Of a DNA stretch of 64,000 nucleotides, positions 9,621-19,939 are shown one piece after another. The stretch lies in assembly GCA_029856105.1 (NCBI GenBank), contig JAHQWH010000155.1, forward strand, positions 1 through 64,000, written 5' to 3'. Source of the stretch: Promethearchaeia archaeon. Lineage in GTDB: Archaea > Asgardarchaeota > Lokiarchaeia > Sigyniarchaeales > SOKP01. The stretch's first letter is position 1. The number at the start of each line of letters is the position of its first letter. Below the pieces are notes generated by a model, which made no database searches, was not told the origin of the DNA, and saw only the letters and a list, made by a program, of their open reading frames with translations. The position numbers and the translations under genes are program-made.

Positions 9621-11018
9621 TTATTCTATTTGCTGACAGATACGGTCTATTTTTTCGATTGTTCCGTCTACAATTTCGTCAGAGTGGAGAATACACATGT
9701 AAAATCTACTTCCAGCTACGGAAATTATTTCTTGATCCACTAAAGCGGCACCCATATATTCCATAAACTTTTTCCTTAACGGGAGTTGCCCTACCTGGTC
9801 AGAAATGTCAAAACTTAAACCAAAAAGGCACGAAGTATGAAAGTGAACTGTACCACCAAGATTATATGAAAACCACGGTAATTCATATTTAGCGAAAACT
9901 TCATTTAGTCCATTTGCTAATCGGGCTCCTGCCTTTCCAGCCTTTTCCGTTGCACCCGTTTCCTCAACTAACTTCATTGCATGATAAGCAGCGGCACATG
10001 TTAAAGGATTTGCTGCTATTGTCCCTCCACTATAAGCTCTTTTGCCACCACCTACTCCTGCTGCACAAAAGCGCATTATCTCTTCCTTTCCACCAATCGC
10101 GGCTGCAGAAGGATATCCATGTCCTACAATTTTCCCAAAAACAGACAAATCAGGAGTATAACCGTAATATGCTTGACCCCCACCCATATGCAACCTAAAA
10201 GCGCACACAACTTCGTCTGAAATCAATAATGCTCCATTTTCATGGCACAATTCTTCTATTTCTTTATTGAAACCAGGTCTTACGGGATTGGCTCCTGACT
10301 CGCCCCCCATAGGTTCGATGATTACGGCAGCTACTTTGCGCTTCTCCTTAAACATCTTGCGCAATACATCAATGTCGTTGGGAGGGCAGGAATCCATCCA
10401 TTTATATATAGATTTTGGAATCCCATGTGATTCTAATAATTTTGTACCGGGCACATGCATGTCGTAAACCAATTGATCTGACCATCCGTGATAACTGCCA
10501 CCTATTTTAATAACCCATTTACGATTTGTAGCAACTCTGGCAATCCTTATAGCAAGCATATCAGCTTCTGTTCCTGTTTGGAGCCATCTTATAACTTCAC
10601 AAGATGGAAAATGTTTCTGAAGTTCTTCAGCAGCAAGATATTCGTATTCGTTAGTTATTCCATGACATGGTCCAATATCCCTAATAACTTCGATAACCTT
10701 TTCCGTCAAAACCGGATGATTATGACCAAGGATAATTGGTCCTCCGTCCATTAAATAGTCAGTTAGAACGATATCATCAACAGTCTCCATGTAACAGTCA
10801 AAAACGCGCTTACTAGCTAAGGGAAAGGGATAATTAAAAGCGAGATTATGTTCAACCCCTCCGGGTATGATTTTCCTAGCTCTTTCAAAAGCCTCTTTAG
10901 ATTTCTTGTGATTTTTTTCGTATCTCTCAACGATTCCCTTCAATTCATCGGGTTTAAATTTGCTAATAGGCAAATCAACAATATTTTTAATTTTAGCTAT
11001 TTTTTCCTCATATTCCAT
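9621..11018 (-). CDS. Class III PLP aminotransferase, glutamate-1-semialdehyde aminomutase-like
   Basis: GGPIILGHNHP, QTGTEADMLAIRIAR, ISDEVVCAFR, FGKIVGHGYPSAA (PLP Lys). Confidence 0.88.
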   Translation of the reverse strand: MEYEEKIAKIKNIVDLPISKFKPDELKGIVERYEKNHKKSKEAFERARKIIPGGVEHNLAFNYPFPLASKRVFDCYMETVDDIVLTDYLMDGGPIILGHNHPVLTEKVIEVIRDIGPCHGITNEYEYLAAEELQKHFPSCEVIRWLQTGTEADMLAIRIARVATNRKWVIKIGGSYHGWSDQLVYDMHVPGTKLLESHGIPKSIYKWMDSCPPNDIDVLRKMFKEKRKVAAVIIEPMGGESGANPVRPGFNKEIEELCHENGALLISDEVVCAFRLHMGGGQAYYGYTPDLSVFGKIVGHGYPSAAAIGGKEEIMRFCAAGVGGGKRAYSGGTIAANPLTCAAAYHAMKLVEETGATEKAGKAGARLANGLNEVFAKYELPWFSYNLGGTVHFHTSCLFGLSFDISDQVGQLPLRKKFMEYMGAALVDQEIISVAGSRFYMCILHSDEIVDGTIEKIDRICQQIE

Positions 11019-11141
11019 AAAAGATCCCCAATAAAATTCTTTAAATTATTAACTGGTATAGTCAATTAAAAAGACTTAATTTAGAAAGGAAAGCCTTCCA
11101 TAAAAAAATCTTTATTTACTTTAAAAACATTTATATTTAAT

Positions 11142-12767
11142 ATGTCAGACTCAGAAAAAAAATACATACTTGCAATTGATCATGGTACAGGTGGACCTAA
11201 GACGGCCATAGTATCAACCCATGGAGAAGTAATTGATTGGGCATTTCAAGAAGTTCCCTTACACGTAGAAAAGGGAGGTGGAGTTGAGCAAGATCCAAAC
11301 GATTGGTGGAATGCCATTCTTAAGACAGCTAAACAAGTGATTGATAACGGAAAAGTCTCAGCTAATGACATAGTGGGTGTTTGTAATTCGAGTCAATGGA
11401 GTGGTACTGTGGCTCTAGATAAAGATGGAGATCATTTAATGAATTCTATAATATGGATGGACACTCGAGGCGCACCTTATATGAAGAAATTCCATAAAAG
11501 TTTAATCCAAGTAAGTGGATATTCTGTCCTTAAAATGAGAAAATTAGTTAAGGTTACAGGTGGAGGCGCAAGTTTATCCGGAAAGGATCCTCTTGCCCAT
11601 ATTTTATGGATAAAAGATTGCCGTCCAGAAATTTACGATAAAACTTTTATGTTTTTGGAACCCCACGATTATGTAAATTTAAAATTTACGGGCAAATTTG
11701 CTGCCTCTTACGCTTCCATTCACATGCATTTTTTAACAGACATTCGAGATATCAACGATATCAAGTATTACAATAAATTAATGAAAATGGTTAAAGTCGA
11801 CCCAAATAAATTCCCTACAGATTTAAGATGGTCTACAGAAGTTTTGGGACCAATTAGAGACGAAATTGCTGACGAACTTGGTTTAAAAAAAGGTATTAAA
11901 ATGATCATGGGCGCGCCAGATCTACAAACAGCAACTATTGGATCAGGAGCGGTTAGAGATTACGAAGGACACATTTACATAGGAACGTCTGACTGGTTGT
12001 TATGTCATGTACCATATAAAAAAACAGATATCTTTCATAATATGGCTAGCTTCCCATCAGCAATAAAAGGGCGGTATTTTGTAGCAAACGAACAAGAAAT
12101 AGCGGGTGGAGCTTTATCGTTTCTAAGAGATAAAATTCTATATCATAAGGATGAACTATTAAGAGAGGAACAAGTTCCAGATGTTTATAAAATATTCGAT
12201 CGAATTGTAGAAAAAGTTCCAGCAGGTTCTAATAATTTAATTTTTACGCCGTGGCTTATCGGAGAAAGAGCTCCCGTTGACGACCATGCCGTTCGTGGTG
12301 GGTTTTACAACTTATCGTTAGAGATGTCCCGAGAACATCTAATAAGAGCAATCTTTGAGGGTGTTGCTTATAACGTAAAGTGGCTTCTTCAATATGTTGA
12401 AAAATTCATCCAAAAATGGAAAATGAAAGAAAATCCGGGAATGACGAAAAAAGACGTTGTAATGCCCGAGCTTAACATAATTGGCGGTGGCGCGACTAGT
12501 AATATTTGGTGTCAGATTTTTGCCGATGTTCTTAATAGGACAATTAAACAAGTTAAAGACCCAATACAAGCAAATGCTCGTGGAGCCGCATTTATCGCGT
12601 CAGTTGGGTTGGGGTACCTTATTTGGGACCAAATCCCCGGACTAATCCAATATTCAAATGTCTTCAAACCAAATCCAGAGAACAGAGCTATATACGACAA
12701 GCTTTTTAGCGAATACACCAATATATATAAAATTATGAAAAAAACATATAAACGCTTAAACGAGTAA
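11142..12767 (+). CDS. FGGY-family carbohydrate kinase (xylulokinase-like)
   Basis: AIDHGTGGPKTAIVS, IWMDTRGA, IGGGATSNIWCQIFADVLNRTI. Confidence 0.88.
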   Translation: MSDSEKKYILAIDHGTGGPKTAIVSTHGEVIDWAFQEVPLHVEKGGGVEQDPNDWWNAILKTAKQVIDNGKVSANDIVGVCNSSQWSGTVALDKDGDHLMNSIIWMDTRGAPYMKKFHKSLIQVSGYSVLKMRKLVKVTGGGASLSGKDPLAHILWIKDCRPEIYDKTFMFLEPHDYVNLKFTGKFAASYASIHMHFLTDIRDINDIKYYNKLMKMVKVDPNKFPTDLRWSTEVLGPIRDEIADELGLKKGIKMIMGAPDLQTATIGSGAVRDYEGHIYIGTSDWLLCHVPYKKTDIFHNMASFPSAIKGRYFVANEQEIAGGALSFLRDKILYHKDELLREEQVPDVYKIFDRIVEKVPAGSNNLIFTPWLIGERAPVDDHAVRGGFYNLSLEMSREHLIRAIFEGVAYNVKWLLQYVEKFIQKWKMKENPGMTKKDVVMPELNIIGGGATSNIWCQIFADVLNRTIKQVKDPIQANARGAAFIASVGLGYLIWDQIPGLIQYSNVFKPNPENRAIYDKLFSEYTNIYKIMKKTYKRLNE

Positions 12768-12789
12768 AATTAAAAAAATAATAAAAAAA

Positions 12790-14655
12790 TTAACCTTTTA
12801 TTTCTTTTCCGCTTTCCATTTTTGTTATATCTTTTTCTTGGAGTTCTCTTCTCTGTACTTTTCCTGTTATTGACACGGGAAGTTTTCGAGCGACCTCAAT
12901 TAGTCTTGGGCTCTTCCATTTCGCCATATTTTCCAAGCACCATTTCTTAATATCTTCAACTTCGATATTCTTTCCAACTTTGAACCCTTTCTTTAATACG
13001 ACCCATGCTTTCACCTTTTCACCAGAGCTTTCATCTGGCAATCCCGCTACAGCGACTTGATCTATCGCAGGATGGTGTCCCATTAAATCCTCGACTTCTT
13101 TTGGATATACAGAATGGCCAGAAACTTTAATTAGCGACTTCTTCCTATCTCTTATTTCACAGAAACCGTGCTCGTCCATAAATCCAATATCTCCCGTAAG
13201 TAGCCAGCGTTTTCCACCCCACATTTTAAGGTTATCTTCCTGTTCCTTTTGTTTTCCCAAATAACCCAGCATGACTTGAGGTCCTGCAACACAGATTTCA
13301 CCCGTATGTTCTACGCCAAAATTATTTCTTTCAAGAGTTCCATCGCAAATTGGTCCAGCTTCAAAATTATCGGAATCGAAAATAGCCCAATCGGTACCCG
13401 GGAGGGGTAATCCTAACTTTCCAGATTTATTTGGGCCCCAAAATGGTGCTACACTTACTACAGGAGATGTTTCGGTTAACCCATAACCAACTCGTATCGG
13501 GCAGAAGATTTCTTCGAAGGAAATGCGAATATTATCGTGTAGAGGTCCCGCTCCTTGCGTAGCATATTTTAGTTTTTTCGTAAAATCGTACTTCTTGTTA
13601 TACTCCTCAACGCCCATTTCATTTACATAATCAGTCAATCTCTTAAATAGCATTTCAACGCCAGTATACATAATACCTTGAGGGGCATCTAGTTTATTTA
13701 TTGCCTCGGATAAAACATCGTCTGAAGGGGGCTTTGGAAATAGAAGCATTTGCATTCCTAAAGATAAAGCGCCCGACATAACACATGTTAACCCAAAGCT
13801 ATGAAAGAAAGGTATACTGCCAATTGTTACCATACCTGGTTGGAGATTTGTCCACGGTTTAATCATATATAAGTTTGAGATGAGGTTAGCATGACTAAGC
13901 ATAGCAACTTTAGGTAACCCCGTTGTTCCACCAGTCATAAGATATACTGCGGGATCGGTCCATGGGTCTATATCTACGGTAAAATCTTTTGGTTCGGTTT
14001 CTTCGATTATTTGTTTCATCCAATAAATCTTATAATCTTCTGTTTCACTAGGAATTTTATCTTTTGCACTTGGAATTCCAAGTTGTTGTACAGTTTCCTC
14101 GTCAGCAGTGAAAAAATCGGTAAAATTCGAAGGTATTAAATACTTAACGCTAGTCTTTGGAAGGATAGTAGCAGGTCCAGCGATATATAACATATCCATT
14201 AGTACTAAAACTTTCGCCTTCGTCATAGTTAGAGCATGTAATAACTCCATAGGTTTATAAGTAGGATTGATTCCTTGTACAATTGCACCAATATATTGAC
14301 AACCCATATAGGCAACAACAAAATTTATGGAATTAGGAAGATCAATTGCTACGACATCTCCTTTTCTGATACCTAACGTATGGTAAAGGAACGTACCAAA
14401 TTTTTTTCCGTATTCGAATAATTTTCTTAGTTTAACTTTTTCCATGTAGGAACCATAAGCAAATACACAAATATCATTATCCCATATTCCAAAATCATCA
14501 GCAGACTTAATAAATCCCTTCCACAGCGGGGTTATATCAATACCATCCACGTCTTTAAGTTGTTTTGGAACGCCTTCAGGCCAATAATCCCCGAACCATA
14601 CTTTATTTTCGTCGACTAAAAATTCTTTATCATTTAAACTTGTCATTTTATCCAC
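12790..14655 (-). CDS. AMP-forming acyl-CoA synthetase/ligase
   Basis: MTGGTTGLPKVAMLSH, GYGLTETSPVVS, LLTGDIGFMDEHG, GKVQRRELQ. Confidence 0.93.
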   Translation of the reverse strand: MDKMTSLNDKEFLVDENKVWFGDYWPEGVPKQLKDVDGIDITPLWKGFIKSADDFGIWDNDICVFAYGSYMEKVKLRKLFEYGKKFGTFLYHTLGIRKGDVVAIDLPNSINFVVAYMGCQYIGAIVQGINPTYKPMELLHALTMTKAKVLVLMDMLYIAGPATILPKTSVKYLIPSNFTDFFTADEETVQQLGIPSAKDKIPSETEDYKIYWMKQIIEETEPKDFTVDIDPWTDPAVYLMTGGTTGLPKVAMLSHANLISNLYMIKPWTNLQPGMVTIGSIPFFHSFGLTCVMSGALSLGMQMLLFPKPPSDDVLSEAINKLDAPQGIMYTGVEMLFKRLTDYVNEMGVEEYNKKYDFTKKLKYATQGAGPLHDNIRISFEEIFCPIRVGYGLTETSPVVSVAPFWGPNKSGKLGLPLPGTDWAIFDSDNFEAGPICDGTLERNNFGVEHTGEICVAGPQVMLGYLGKQKEQEDNLKMWGGKRWLLTGDIGFMDEHGFCEIRDRKKSLIKVSGHSVYPKEVEDLMGHHPAIDQVAVAGLPDESSGEKVKAWVVLKKGFKVGKNIEVEDIKKWCLENMAKWKSPRLIEVARKLPVSITGKVQRRELQEKDITKMESGKEIKG

Positions 14656-14793
14656 TAATCTTTCAGTATCATATTTTATATTTAGATAATAGAAATTTTT
14701 CTATTATTATAATATCTTTGATATACTATTATATAATAATTTAACTTGATTTGGTTTAAGTTTCAATTTATTAATTGACAATTTTGAACATTT

Positions 14794-15651
14794 ATGGGAT
14801 TTAAAGAAAACTTTAAGGAAAAGTTAAGAGAAATACTGAGCGACGAAGAATTATCCGTACTTCCGCGGGGTTTCCAAACTATAGGTAGAGTAATAATAAT
14901 AAGATTAAATCCCGTATTGCTGGAGAAAAAAATCCTTATTGCAAAAAAGTATATGGAACTTTTACCGAGTACTAGATCCGTTTATTTAAACACGGGCAGA
15001 ATTAAAGGAAAATATAGAACGCCAGAAAATATTATATTTTTAGTGGGAGAAGATAATCCAATTGTGGAACATAAAGAACACGGAGTTATCTATAGATTCG
15101 ATTTTACTAAGATAATGTTTAGTATGGGAAATCTGAACGAAAGAAAATTTTTAGCAACATTAGTGAAAGAAAATGAAGTAATTGTTGACATGTTCGCGGG
15201 TATTGGATACTTTTCTTTGCCAATCGCGAAACATTCGAAGCCAAAAATAATATATAGTATAGAACTCAACCTTGAATCCTTTAAATTTTTAACTGAAAAT
15301 ATCAAAATTAATCATCTCGATGATATTATTGTCCCCATTAATGGCGATAGTAAGAAGGAAGTTATTAAATTGAGTAAATCTGGAGTGAGAGCTGACCGAG
15401 TGATTATGGGTGTTTTTCCAGCTCCAAAAGACTTTATTAAAGAGGCTTTAACTTTAACAAAGGAGATTGGAACAACCTTTCATTATGAAGGTGTCACTAC
15501 GAAAGAAAATTTCCTAAGTTTGTTCAATGAATTTAAAGAAATTGCGGAAACAAGTAATTATAAATGCAAGTTATTATCAAAAAGATTAGTAAAAAGTTAT
15601 GGTCCACATTTATACCATGTCGTTATCGATATCTTAGTAAATAAAGATTGA
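14794..15651 (+). CDS. taw2: tRNA(Phe) wybutosine-pathway aminocarboxypropyltransferase Taw2-like (Trm5/TYW2 family)
   Basis: VDMFAGIGYFSLPIAKHS...IYSIELN; RVIMG motif and HYEGV as in Taw2 rather than the NPP of Trm5. Confidence 0.75.
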   Translation: MGFKENFKEKLREILSDEELSVLPRGFQTIGRVIIIRLNPVLLEKKILIAKKYMELLPSTRSVYLNTGRIKGKYRTPENIIFLVGEDNPIVEHKEHGVIYRFDFTKIMFSMGNLNERKFLATLVKENEVIVDMFAGIGYFSLPIAKHSKPKIIYSIELNLESFKFLTENIKINHLDDIIVPINGDSKKEVIKLSKSGVRADRVIMGVFPAPKDFIKEALTLTKEIGTTFHYEGVTTKENFLSLFNEFKEIAETSNYKCKLLSKRLVKSYGPHLYHVVIDILVNKD

Positions 15652-15657
15652 GACGCT

Positions 15658-17112
15658 TTATTCGTTTCTTCCTTCTTGATCTGTTATCAAGAGCGCTCTC
15701 TTTTTCATAGTTTCATTTATTTCTTTATAATCTTTTTCAGCCGTAAAGAAAAGTGGAACCCAAAAGCAAATAGAAATTAGTCCAAAAATTAGCGTGGACC
15801 AAAAAATCGTAGCAGAAAAACTACCTGTCATAGTAACCACGAAACCACCAATAACGGCGCCTGATGCGCGCCCTATAGTATCAATAAAGGAGCCCACCGC
15901 AATCATGGTACCTCGATTTTCGGGGAAATTTACATCAATAAGAGAACTATACCAGTTAGGACCAATACCCATTGTAAAAGCAAGCCCAAGACCTATAAAC
16001 ACGCAATAAATTAACCATAAAACCCAAAATGCGATGTCGTTGAGGATTAGAGCGCCAAAAAAGAAAGTTGAGCTTGTTACATTAGGCGACATAGCAAATG
16101 CGAATAGGAGAAATGGTAGAGTTAAAATTGAACAAATTACTGCCACCTTCACCCTACCAGAAAGATCTCCATTTTGAACTTTTTTATCTCCCCAATGTGC
16201 AAGTCCAAATTGACCTATAATTAATCCTAACAACACCGCAAACAATAATAATATAATAACTTTGATATCAACGACATTTACACCGATTTCAAGTTGAATA
16301 TAAGGAAATATATAAGCTACTAATAGTCCGGAAGCAATAACATCGAAAAAATTAAACATTAAAAAGAAGTTTGACTTTCTTTTAAAAACAAACTTTAAAT
16401 CTGAAAATTTAATTTTATATGAATAGCGCATGTCTTCGTCTGTTAAAACATTTTCTAAAGATTTCTCTTTTGCCGCTCTTTTAGGTTCTACGGTAATAAA
16501 AGAATTCAAAATAGTAAAAACAAGCGCAATAATTCCCAGGAAAAAGTACGGTAACCGCCATGTGTATAAAAAATCGGGATAATTTATTGTAATATAATTA
16601 ATCTTCTCAGGAATGGTTAACAAATTAATTGCTTCATAGTCAATCGCGTTAAACGCTAAAGCAATTGCTCCAGCAACGAGACTTCCAATAGATGATATTA
16701 AACCCCAGAAGGCGAAAGACTTTGAACGAGAATCTGATGAGATTATATCAGCTAAATAAGAAATTACAAGTGGAGTTGTTACGCTTACAGCAATAGCAGC
16801 AATAATTCTAGCAAGGATTAATTGCCAAAACTCTTCTACAAATATGTGTAATATCGCTGTTATTGACCATAAACACCCAGCAAAAATTAAAATCTTTTTT
16901 CTTTGTATCAAATCGGTCAAATAACCAAACATTAGTACCGAAACGCCATTAACGATCGTATAGACGCTAATGATAATCCCTATACTATCAAAATATATAC
17001 CTAAATCTGCAGCAATTAAAACTTCATTAGGAAGGAATAAAGCACTGTCCATCAAAATGATTAAGATTAAAGATAAAAAGAAAAATAACGAAATTATCTC
17101 CCGTTTCTTCAT
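15658..17112 (-). CDS. MFS transporter
   Basis: 484 aa, 12 TM-like; GYLTDLIQRKKIL loop 2-3 motif. Confidence 0.85.
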   Translation of the reverse strand: MKKREIISLFFFLSLILIILMDSALFLPNEVLIAADLGIYFDSIGIIISVYTIVNGVSVLMFGYLTDLIQRKKILIFAGCLWSITAILHIFVEEFWQLILARIIAAIAVSVTTPLVISYLADIISSDSRSKSFAFWGLISSIGSLVAGAIALAFNAIDYEAINLLTIPEKINYITINYPDFLYTWRLPYFFLGIIALVFTILNSFITVEPKRAAKEKSLENVLTDEDMRYSYKIKFSDLKFVFKRKSNFFLMFNFFDVIASGLLVAYIFPYIQLEIGVNVVDIKVIILLLFAVLLGLIIGQFGLAHWGDKKVQNGDLSGRVKVAVICSILTLPFLLFAFAMSPNVTSSTFFFGALILNDIAFWVLWLIYCVFIGLGLAFTMGIGPNWYSSLIDVNFPENRGTMIAVGSFIDTIGRASGAVIGGFVVTMTGSFSATIFWSTLIFGLISICFWVPLFFTAEKDYKEINETMKKRALLITDQEGRNE

Positions 17113-17276
17113 ATTTAGCTCACATGTATTAAAATTATAAATTTAAATTTAATTCGTCGCAATCTTATAATAAGCTTTTCTTTTTTCTAAAGCGATATTT
17201 TTAAATTCACATCGATCAAAACTAATAATTACAGTATTTTTTTTTAGATTTTTATAATATAGATCGAAAAAAATGA

Positions 17277-18374
17277 TTGAAAATGTCTGAAGAAAAAATT
17301 GAAGTAGAACCAAAAAGAAAGGAACATTTACATAAGCGATATGAGTGGTTAGATCAGTTTCGAGGTTTAATAATAATTTTTCTCATTATTTCAGTAATCA
17401 CATGGCCGTTATCAGGTGATTTTGTAGGTTATATTACTCCAATAGGGCCTCCTCTCTTAAATCATGGATTTCAATATTACAAAGGATATCCCGCGATAAT
17501 CACAATTATAGATATTGGACAGCAAATTTTTATGTTTATACTAGGATATGTTGGCTTTATCGCATTTACCAGTAGAAGAGAGAAGAAAGGCGTTGGCGCT
17601 GCATGGAAGCATGGTCTGATAAGGGTTGCAGTTCTATATGCTTTGGCCTTTTTAGATGATGGATTAATAGGAGGTCTACTTTTTGGTGATGGTATCCCAT
17701 GGGATGAAGTATTATGGTATGGCACTTTAGCAAATTTAGCGATAGGAAGTTTTGCTGCTTATCTGTTTACATATTTAATTCCTAAGAACGCAGATAAAAG
17801 ATTATTTGTATGCATTGGAATAATGATTGTTCACGCAATACTATATGCAACTCCTATATTCGAGCATAAGGGACTTGGTGGAACCGGTACTCTTACTTTT
17901 CCTTTTAATGCGTTGAATCATGCAGCTATTGCTATTGCTGGGACTTGTTTCTCTCAATGGTATAAAATGGATTCTAGTGATCCTGATGTTGGGTTTAAAA
18001 AGAGAATATTGCCAGTAGCAACGATTTTTATAATTATATTCTATTGCTTGGATTGGATACAACCCGCAGAACACCATGACGCTACAACTTCCCTTGCTTT
18101 TCTCGCAATCGCAGCTTCTGGTTTTTTAATTGCAGTATTTTATGGGTTTGAGAAAATGAATTTTAAAGTACCGGTACTTTCCGAAATGGGAAAAAATATG
18201 CTACTTTTGTTTATTATAGCATTTGTTTTTGATGTATATGTCGGTCTTCTAGATAGAGATTTTCTTATAGCAAACCCTATACTCACTATGATTCTGGTTG
18301 GCGTTTTACCAATTGTTATAGAAGCAGGAATCGCAATGTTACTAGCAAGAAAAAACATTGTTGTAAAAATCTAA
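17277..18374 (+). CDS. Multi-TM acyltransferase-like protein (heparan-alpha-glucosaminide N-acetyltransferase-like)
   Basis: YEWLDQFRGLIIIFLII N-terminus, multiple TM segments; ATG at 17283 is the likelier start. Confidence 0.6.
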   Translation: MKMSEEKIEVEPKRKEHLHKRYEWLDQFRGLIIIFLIISVITWPLSGDFVGYITPIGPPLLNHGFQYYKGYPAIITIIDIGQQIFMFILGYVGFIAFTSRREKKGVGAAWKHGLIRVAVLYALAFLDDGLIGGLLFGDGIPWDEVLWYGTLANLAIGSFAAYLFTYLIPKNADKRLFVCIGIMIVHAILYATPIFEHKGLGGTGTLTFPFNALNHAAIAIAGTCFSQWYKMDSSDPDVGFKKRILPVATIFIIIFYCLDWIQPAEHHDATTSLAFLAIAASGFLIAVFYGFEKMNFKVPVLSEMGKNMLLLFIIAFVFDVYVGLLDRDFLIANPILTMILVGVLPIVIEAGIAMLLARKNIVVKI

Positions 18375-18570
18375 TCTTTATTTAACTTTTTTTCTTTTAT
18401 TTTTTGAACAAATTAAACATTTTACATTTTTATAAAATGGAAATATTACTTGGTTTTATTATTCTCTTTAAGTGAGTAAAAAAATAATAATTATACTGTA
18501 AAATATATAAAAGTATAAATTTATTATATTTTTGAATAAAATTTAAAATTACTATAAAGAAGTATTTTTT

Positions 18571-19854
18571 ATGAAAAACACAAAAATTGGTTTAGACTAT
18601 AGTCATGGTGGTATGCTTACTTTAGAAGCTTCTAGCTATTCGGATTTCACTCAGTTCTTATTTGCATCTGCTTATAAATTAGGAAAGATCGAGGCTGGTT
18701 TTTACGCGTTAGAGAAAGCACGAATTTACGATGCAGTAATTATTTCTATACCTAAGAACATTAACTTAAAACCGGAAGAAATAGAAGTTTTAGAGGAATA
18801 CGTAAGAACTGGCGGAAGTTTACTTATTATTGGCTCCCGAGGTGGAGAATATTTAAATAGGACCAATATAAATGAATTAACAAAGAAATTTGGATTTGAA
18901 TTCCAAACAGATGAAGTTAATGATTCAGTGAATTACGTTAATTTGCAAAAAAGACCGTTATTAACAGATTTTAAACCGCATTATATCACCGAAAACATAA
19001 AAAAGATAGTTCTATCAAGCACTTGTTCGTTAGCAACCTTAGGCTTTGTAGAAGACGAAAAAAATATACAGGTTGAGGTGTTAGTAAGAGGCGGTTTAAA
19101 CTGCTGGAGGGGTAGGTTCGAAGAACAGAAATGGATTGAAGATGATAGTCCTAAGATTCCCTTGCTTGTTGCCGTTAATTACTACAAAGGTAAAGTCGTC
19201 GCTTTTGGGACGTTATCTATATTTTCGTCTCTTGGAAGAGAATACGGGTTTTCTGCTTTTGATAATGATATAATAATTGCAAACATATTAAGATGGCTGA
19301 CTTTAGACGTTAATTCCGAAGGACAAGTAATTACTATCGATTTACAAAAGGATTTATTCTTTTGGGCAGATTCTATTGTTAAAGAAAAAAGGTGGGAAAA
19401 TTTCTCTGATTTAGTTAATGTTAGTCTAAAACATTTTAAAGATAATTATAGTTCAATAATGAAGGAATTAAAAGAAATTCAAAAAGAAAGATATCAGAGA
19501 AAACAAGAGTATAAAGAAGCTGAAAAAGAAGAAGAAGAAGAAGAAGAAGAGGAAAAAGTTATAGATTTGATACCGAAAAGGAAGAAAGAAGATTTAGAAG
19601 ACATTATAAGCGCAATTGAAAGCGCTACAGGAGAGACATTTGATCGCTCGTTTGCGCCAGATGAGGAGGATGTTACCGAAGAAACTAATAAAAACGCACC
19701 AGAAGTTTTCTCTGAAGAATTACCAGACGATCTTAACAGTTTAACCGTGAAAGAATTGAAAAGTTATTGTAAAAAGCACGATATTAACCTCCCAGCTAAA
19801 GCTCGAAAAGCAGATATTATTAAAATTGTTAATTACGTTTTAGACGAAGATTAA
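18571..19854 (+). CDS. GATase1/GIFT-like N-terminal domain plus acidic linker plus SAP domain
   Basis: EEYVRTGGSLLIIGSRGGEYLN fold-like segment; EKEEEEEEEEEK linker; C-terminal LNSLTVKELKSYCKKHDINLPAKARKADIIKIVNYV. Confidence 0.6.
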   Translation: MKNTKIGLDYSHGGMLTLEASSYSDFTQFLFASAYKLGKIEAGFYALEKARIYDAVIISIPKNINLKPEEIEVLEEYVRTGGSLLIIGSRGGEYLNRTNINELTKKFGFEFQTDEVNDSVNYVNLQKRPLLTDFKPHYITENIKKIVLSSTCSLATLGFVEDEKNIQVEVLVRGGLNCWRGRFEEQKWIEDDSPKIPLLVAVNYYKGKVVAFGTLSIFSSLGREYGFSAFDNDIIIANILRWLTLDVNSEGQVITIDLQKDLFFWADSIVKEKRWENFSDLVNVSLKHFKDNYSSIMKELKEIQKERYQRKQEYKEAEKEEEEEEEEEKVIDLIPKRKKEDLEDIISAIESATGETFDRSFAPDEEDVTEETNKNAPEVFSEELPDDLNSLTVKELKSYCKKHDINLPAKARKADIIKIVNYVLDED

Positions 19855-19939
19855 TCTTAACTTAACCTAAAAATAAAAATAAGATGCTTCTTTTTCAAAA
19901 TCATTGTAAACTATTTATAATTAACAAATAGGTTTTTTT

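Noticed and set aside
9914-10754. Several plus-strand ORFs opposite the aminotransferase gene
   Set aside because: Antisense shadows of a clearly coding minus-strand gene.
19525-19560. GAA-repeat tract as a possible microsatellite
   Set aside because: Encodes an in-frame Glu-rich linker between two domains of the same protein; repeat count is small.
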